Shown here piece after piece: positions 7,580 to 9,044 of a DNA stretch of 9,044 bases. Positions within the stretch are counted from its first letter, which is position 1. Each line of letters opens with the position of its first letter. This DNA comes from JAEEJA01 sp036343175 (lineage in GTDB: Bacteria > Bacillota > Clostridia > Lachnospirales > Lachnospiraceae): contig JAZASR010000056.1 of NCBI GenBank assembly GCA_036343175.1, positions 1 through 9,044 on the forward strand, in the 5' to 3' direction. The notes below the pieces were generated by a model. The model did not search any database, was not told where the DNA came from, and saw only the letters and a list, made by a program, of their open reading frames with translations. Position numbers and translations under genes: made by a program.

Positions 7580-7639
7580 ATGGCGGACATAAGAAGCCGT
7601 GCAAATTGTAACTCAATTTTTATGGGAAAAGAATTATGA
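7580..7639 (+). CDS. Possible 19-residue leader ORF overlapping the next gene
   Basis: A short frame, MADIRSRANCNSIFMGKEL, starts at ATG 7580 with AGGAAG at 7565-7570 (9 bases upstream). Its TGA (7637-7639) overlaps the ATG of the reductase gene as ATGA. The reductase itself has only a weak site (GGGAAAAG), so coupled translation through this leader is plausible. It is too short to judge by composition and may be chance. Confidence 0.25.
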   Translation: MADIRSRANCNSIFMGKEL

Positions 7640-8211
7640 TTCTATTTGTAAATGCATGTGTCAGAATTGATTCAAGAACAAACCGGATAGCTGCACAAGT
7701 TTTGGAAACACTTGACGGAGACATTAAAGAAGTAAAATTGTCCGATATCAGGTTCACTGATACCAGCGAAGACTTTCTTAGGAAGAGAGAGGGTTATATA
7801 GCTTCAAAAGACTACAGCGATCCGTATTTTGACCTGGCCAAACAGTTTGCTAATGCCCAAATAATAGTTATAGCTGCGCCTTATTGGGACTTATCTTTTC
7901 CTGCAGTGCTAAAGCAGTATATTGAACATATCAATGTGCGGGGAGTAACCTTTGAGTACTCTTCCGAGGGTATCCCTATTGGCCTATGTAAGGCAAAAAA
8001 GCTTTATTATGTAATGACTGCCGGAGGTTCCTATGTACCTGAGGAATTTGGCTTCGGATATATAAAGGCGCTTGCACAGAATTTCTATGGAATAAAGGAT
8101 GTAGAGCTGATTAAAGCGACAGGTCTTGATATACAAGGGAATGATGCAGAAGGGATAGTTGAAAAATGTATTAGCCGTTTCCATCGTAAAGAGTGTCGGA
8201 AGGATATGTAA
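7636..8211 (+). CDS. Flavodoxin-fold NAD(P)H-dependent oxidoreductase (quinone/azo reductase-like)
   Basis: Proteins of this family bind FMN and use NAD(P)H for two-electron reduction of quinones, azo compounds or similar acceptors in the cytoplasm. The 191-residue protein has the expected beta-alpha start ILFVNACVRIDSRTNR, where residues 13-17 (SRTNR) would form the FMN phosphate loop. The second strand and family signature are IIVIAAPYWDLSFPAVLKQY (76-95), followed by IEHINVRGVTFEYSSEG (96-112), matching the azoreductase/NQO pattern of APxxxxxxPAxLKxxID and the GxTF turn. A third strand KLYYVMTAGGSY (122-133) supplies the flavin-contacting glycines. Length agrees with the family (about 190-210). 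The ribosome binding site is weak. It lies 99 bases after the phosphatase gene, so it may be a separate transcription unit or the operon's distal part. Physiological substrate cannot be told from sequence. Confidence 0.87.
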   Translation: MILFVNACVRIDSRTNRIAAQVLETLDGDIKEVKLSDIRFTDTSEDFLRKREGYIASKDYSDPYFDLAKQFANAQIIVIAAPYWDLSFPAVLKQYIEHINVRGVTFEYSSEGIPIGLCKAKKLYYVMTAGGSYVPEEFGFGYIKALAQNFYGIKDVELIKATGLDIQGNDAEGIVEKCISRFHRKECRKDM

Positions 8212-8290
8212 ATGAAAAAAGGGAATTTAGTTCAACTAAGTGGCAAATATATTCGTGTGAAAGTAAAGGCTGGAGTGGACAAGAGAAGTC

Positions 8291-8296
8291 AGGAGG
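8291..8296 (+). promoter_or_regulatory. Ribosome binding site deciding start at 8307
   Basis: AGGAGG lies 10 bases before ATG 8307. The same frame is open back to a GTG at 8193, but that start lacks a site and would add 38 residues unlike the family's N-terminus. Confidence 0.75.
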
Positions 8297-8306
8297 TGCT
8301 TTCGAT

Positions 8307-8741
8307 ATGGATTATTGCAGGATGAACGATATCTGTTATATCAGAGTGGACAAGGGAGAAGAGATAATAGAAGAAATCCTCGAAGTATGCAAGCGGGAAG
8401 ACATTAAATCGGCATTTTTCATGGGGATAGGAGGCTGCAGTAGGGCAGAACTTCAGACCTTTATACCGGAAGAGGGAAAATTTGAGACTGAAACAATAGA
8501 AGGCATGTTGGAGCTTATAAATGTCACCGGAAATTTAGCCTCTGATATTGGTCAGTTGTTTCACCATACACATGCTGTTTTCTCATACAAGGAAGGAAAT
8601 GAGCATAAAATGGCTGCGGGGCATATTAAGTCCATGACCGTTTTATATACGGCAGAGATAGAGCTTCGTCCGGTTATAGGAGGAGTAATCAGCAGAAAAC
8701 ATGACCCAGAAACCGGAACAGGTTTTTGGAATTTTGAATGA
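8307..8741 (+). CDS. PPC/DUF296 domain protein
   Basis: This 144-residue protein is a single PPC (DUF296) domain, a small trimer-forming fold found as stand-alone bacterial and archaeal proteins and, in plants, next to AT-hooks. With the start at 8307 it begins MDYCRMNDICYIRVDKGEEI, matching the family's N-terminus, followed by helix IEEILEVCKRED and the strand-turn FFMGIGGCSRAEL (37-49). The metal-site pattern is visible as FHHTHA (H87-x-H89) plus GH (H106), then the TAEIEL strand (115-120), which agrees with the zinc-binding bacterial and archaeal versions. The usual annotation of 'DNA-binding' is by analogy with plant proteins; nothing here shows DNA binding. The gene begins 95 bases after the reductase gene, same strand, and is followed by a weak terminator. 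Function is unknown beyond the fold. Confidence 0.87.
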   Translation: MDYCRMNDICYIRVDKGEEIIEEILEVCKREDIKSAFFMGIGGCSRAELQTFIPEEGKFETETIEGMLELINVTGNLASDIGQLFHHTHAVFSYKEGNEHKMAAGHIKSMTVLYTAEIELRPVIGGVISRKHDPETGTGFWNFE

Positions 8742-8744
8742 TAT

Positions 8745-8772
8745 TTCTTTTTCTTATCTTAAAAGAATTTTT
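8745..8772 (+). terminator. Weak AU-rich hairpin with T-run
   Basis: TTCTTTT (8745-8751) can pair with AAAAGAA (8761-8767) around a 9-base loop and is followed by TTTTT (8768-8772). Position right after the PPC gene fits a Rho-independent terminator, but the stem has only one G:C pair. Confidence 0.35.
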
Positions 8773-8878
8773 GACTTTTTACACTCCTATCTTTAAACAT
8801 ATTACAAGTTTAGCTTAAACCGACAAGAATGGCAGTAAAATTACGGAATGGCGGATGCAGTAGGGGCGCCTCATCACC

Positions 8879-8906
8879 TACGTATATAATTTAAGTTATG
8901 CACGTA
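8879..8906. repeat. Imperfect inverted repeat
   Basis: TACGTATATAA (8879-8889) and TTATGCACGTA (8896-8906) pair at 9 of 11 positions around a 6-base loop. It could be an operator or mobile-element sequence; it includes TATAAT-like bases (8885-8890) without a matching -35 box. Confidence 0.4.
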
Positions 8907-8910
8907 AGTA

Positions 8911-8938
8911 TTGCAAAACTTGTTTGCTAGCGTAAAAT
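8911..8938 (+). promoter_or_regulatory. Possible sigma-A promoter for the gene at 9033
   Basis: TTGCAA (8911-8916), a 16-base spacer and TAAAAT (8933-8938) resemble -35 and -10 boxes. Spacing is slightly short and the match imperfect; it would leave a leader of about 85-90 bases containing the inverted repeat at 8964-9035. Confidence 0.3.
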
Positions 8939-8963
8939 TTTTGTAGGATTTAGTACCATAAAG

Positions 8964-9035
8964 AATGAGAACACCCTAAACCTGTGATAAAGTATTTAGC
9001 GACAAAACTAATACAAACAGGAAGGCGTTCTCATG
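8964..9035 (+). promoter_or_regulatory. Inverted repeat covering the start of the gene at 9033
   Basis: AATGAGAACACC (8964-8975) and GGCGTTCTCATG (9024-9035) pair at 10 of 12 positions across a 48-base loop. The right arm takes in the end of the AGGAAGG site (9019-9025) and the start codon, so the folded RNA would hide the start. Confidence 0.4.
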
Positions 9036-9044
9036 ATTAACAGT
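9033..9044 (+). CDS. Start of a gene cut by the window edge
   Basis: ATG at 9033 is preceded by AGGAAGG (9019-9025) with 7-base spacing; only Met-Ile-Asn-Ser is visible. The product cannot be named. The start-occluding inverted repeat is a layout used by some insertion sequences to limit transposase, but nothing else here shows a mobile element. Confidence 0.5.

Larger units (their letters stand above)
8742..9032. other. Intergenic region with small repeats
   Basis: No convincing gene is seen on either strand. The region holds the weak terminator, the direct repeat GAATGGC (8827-8833 and 8846-8852) with GCAGTA (8832-8837 and 8857-8862), an imperfect inverted repeat (8879-8906), a possible promoter (8911-8938) and the leader of the next gene. 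Confidence 0.6.

Noticed and set aside
7537..7635. Promoter or terminator between the phosphatase and reductase genes
   Set aside because: TTGATT at 7556-7561 has no suitable -10 box at the right distance, and the hairpin around 7512-7537 is short, lies in coding sequence and has no T-run after it.
8193..8306. N-terminal extension of the PPC protein from a GTG at 8193
   Set aside because: No ribosome binding site, overlap with the reductase gene, and the added residues do not match the family; AGGAGG before 8307 gives a family-like start.
8212..8325. Short ORF (37 residues, MKKGNLVQLSGK...) directly after the reductase stop
   Set aside because: It has a moderate site (GGAAGG), but it overlaps the PPC start in another frame and shows no recognisable feature; probably chance.
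1..9044. CRISPR array
   Set aside because: Looked for because of the CARF-HEPN gene; no regularly spaced 25-37 base repeats are present.

Overview
The window appears to be bacterial chromosome from an anaerobic member of the Bacillota, most likely a Lachnospiraceae relative such as the Butyrivibrio group. Evidence: moderate-to-low GC by eye, strong AGGAGG-type ribosome binding sites 6-10 bases before most starts, lipoprotein signal peptides of Gram-positive style, and a TM1812-type CARF protein resembling those I associate with Lachnospiraceae. The family assignment is inference, since no rRNA or other marker gene is present. All genes lie on the + strand.

Region 1 (1-7536) looks like one operon of six genes, five junctions of which have gaps of only about 20-30 bases. 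In order: a prephenate dehydratase with an ACT domain carrying an N-terminal signal peptide (5' end outside the window); a 12-helix membrane protein made of two tandem HdeD/DUF308 units; a 617-residue CARF-HEPN protein of the TM1812 CRISPR-associated family; a two-helix membrane protein of unknown family; a small helical soluble protein of unknown family; and a 798-residue lipoprotein fusing a HAD phosphatase to a histidine acid phosphatase.

Region 2 (7537-8741) holds a flavodoxin-fold NAD(P)H:quinone/azo reductase-like protein, preceded by a possible 19-codon leader ORF overlapping its start, and a PPC/DUF296 domain protein. A weak AU-rich hairpin with a T-run follows.

Region 3 (8742-9044) is about 290 bases without a clear gene. 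It contains small inverted and direct repeats, a possible promoter, and at the right edge the first four codons of another gene whose ribosome binding site and start lie in one arm of an imperfect inverted repeat.

The centre of interest is 2058-5118. A CARF-HEPN protein (a family normally activated by cyclic oligoadenylate in type III CRISPR immunity, with an RNase domain) is encoded with no cas gene or CRISPR array in view, directly followed by an uncharacterised two-TM protein and an uncharacterised helical protein. It may be a stand-alone nucleotide-sensing stress or defence cassette, but this is a hypothesis: no cyclase or polymerase is visible here.
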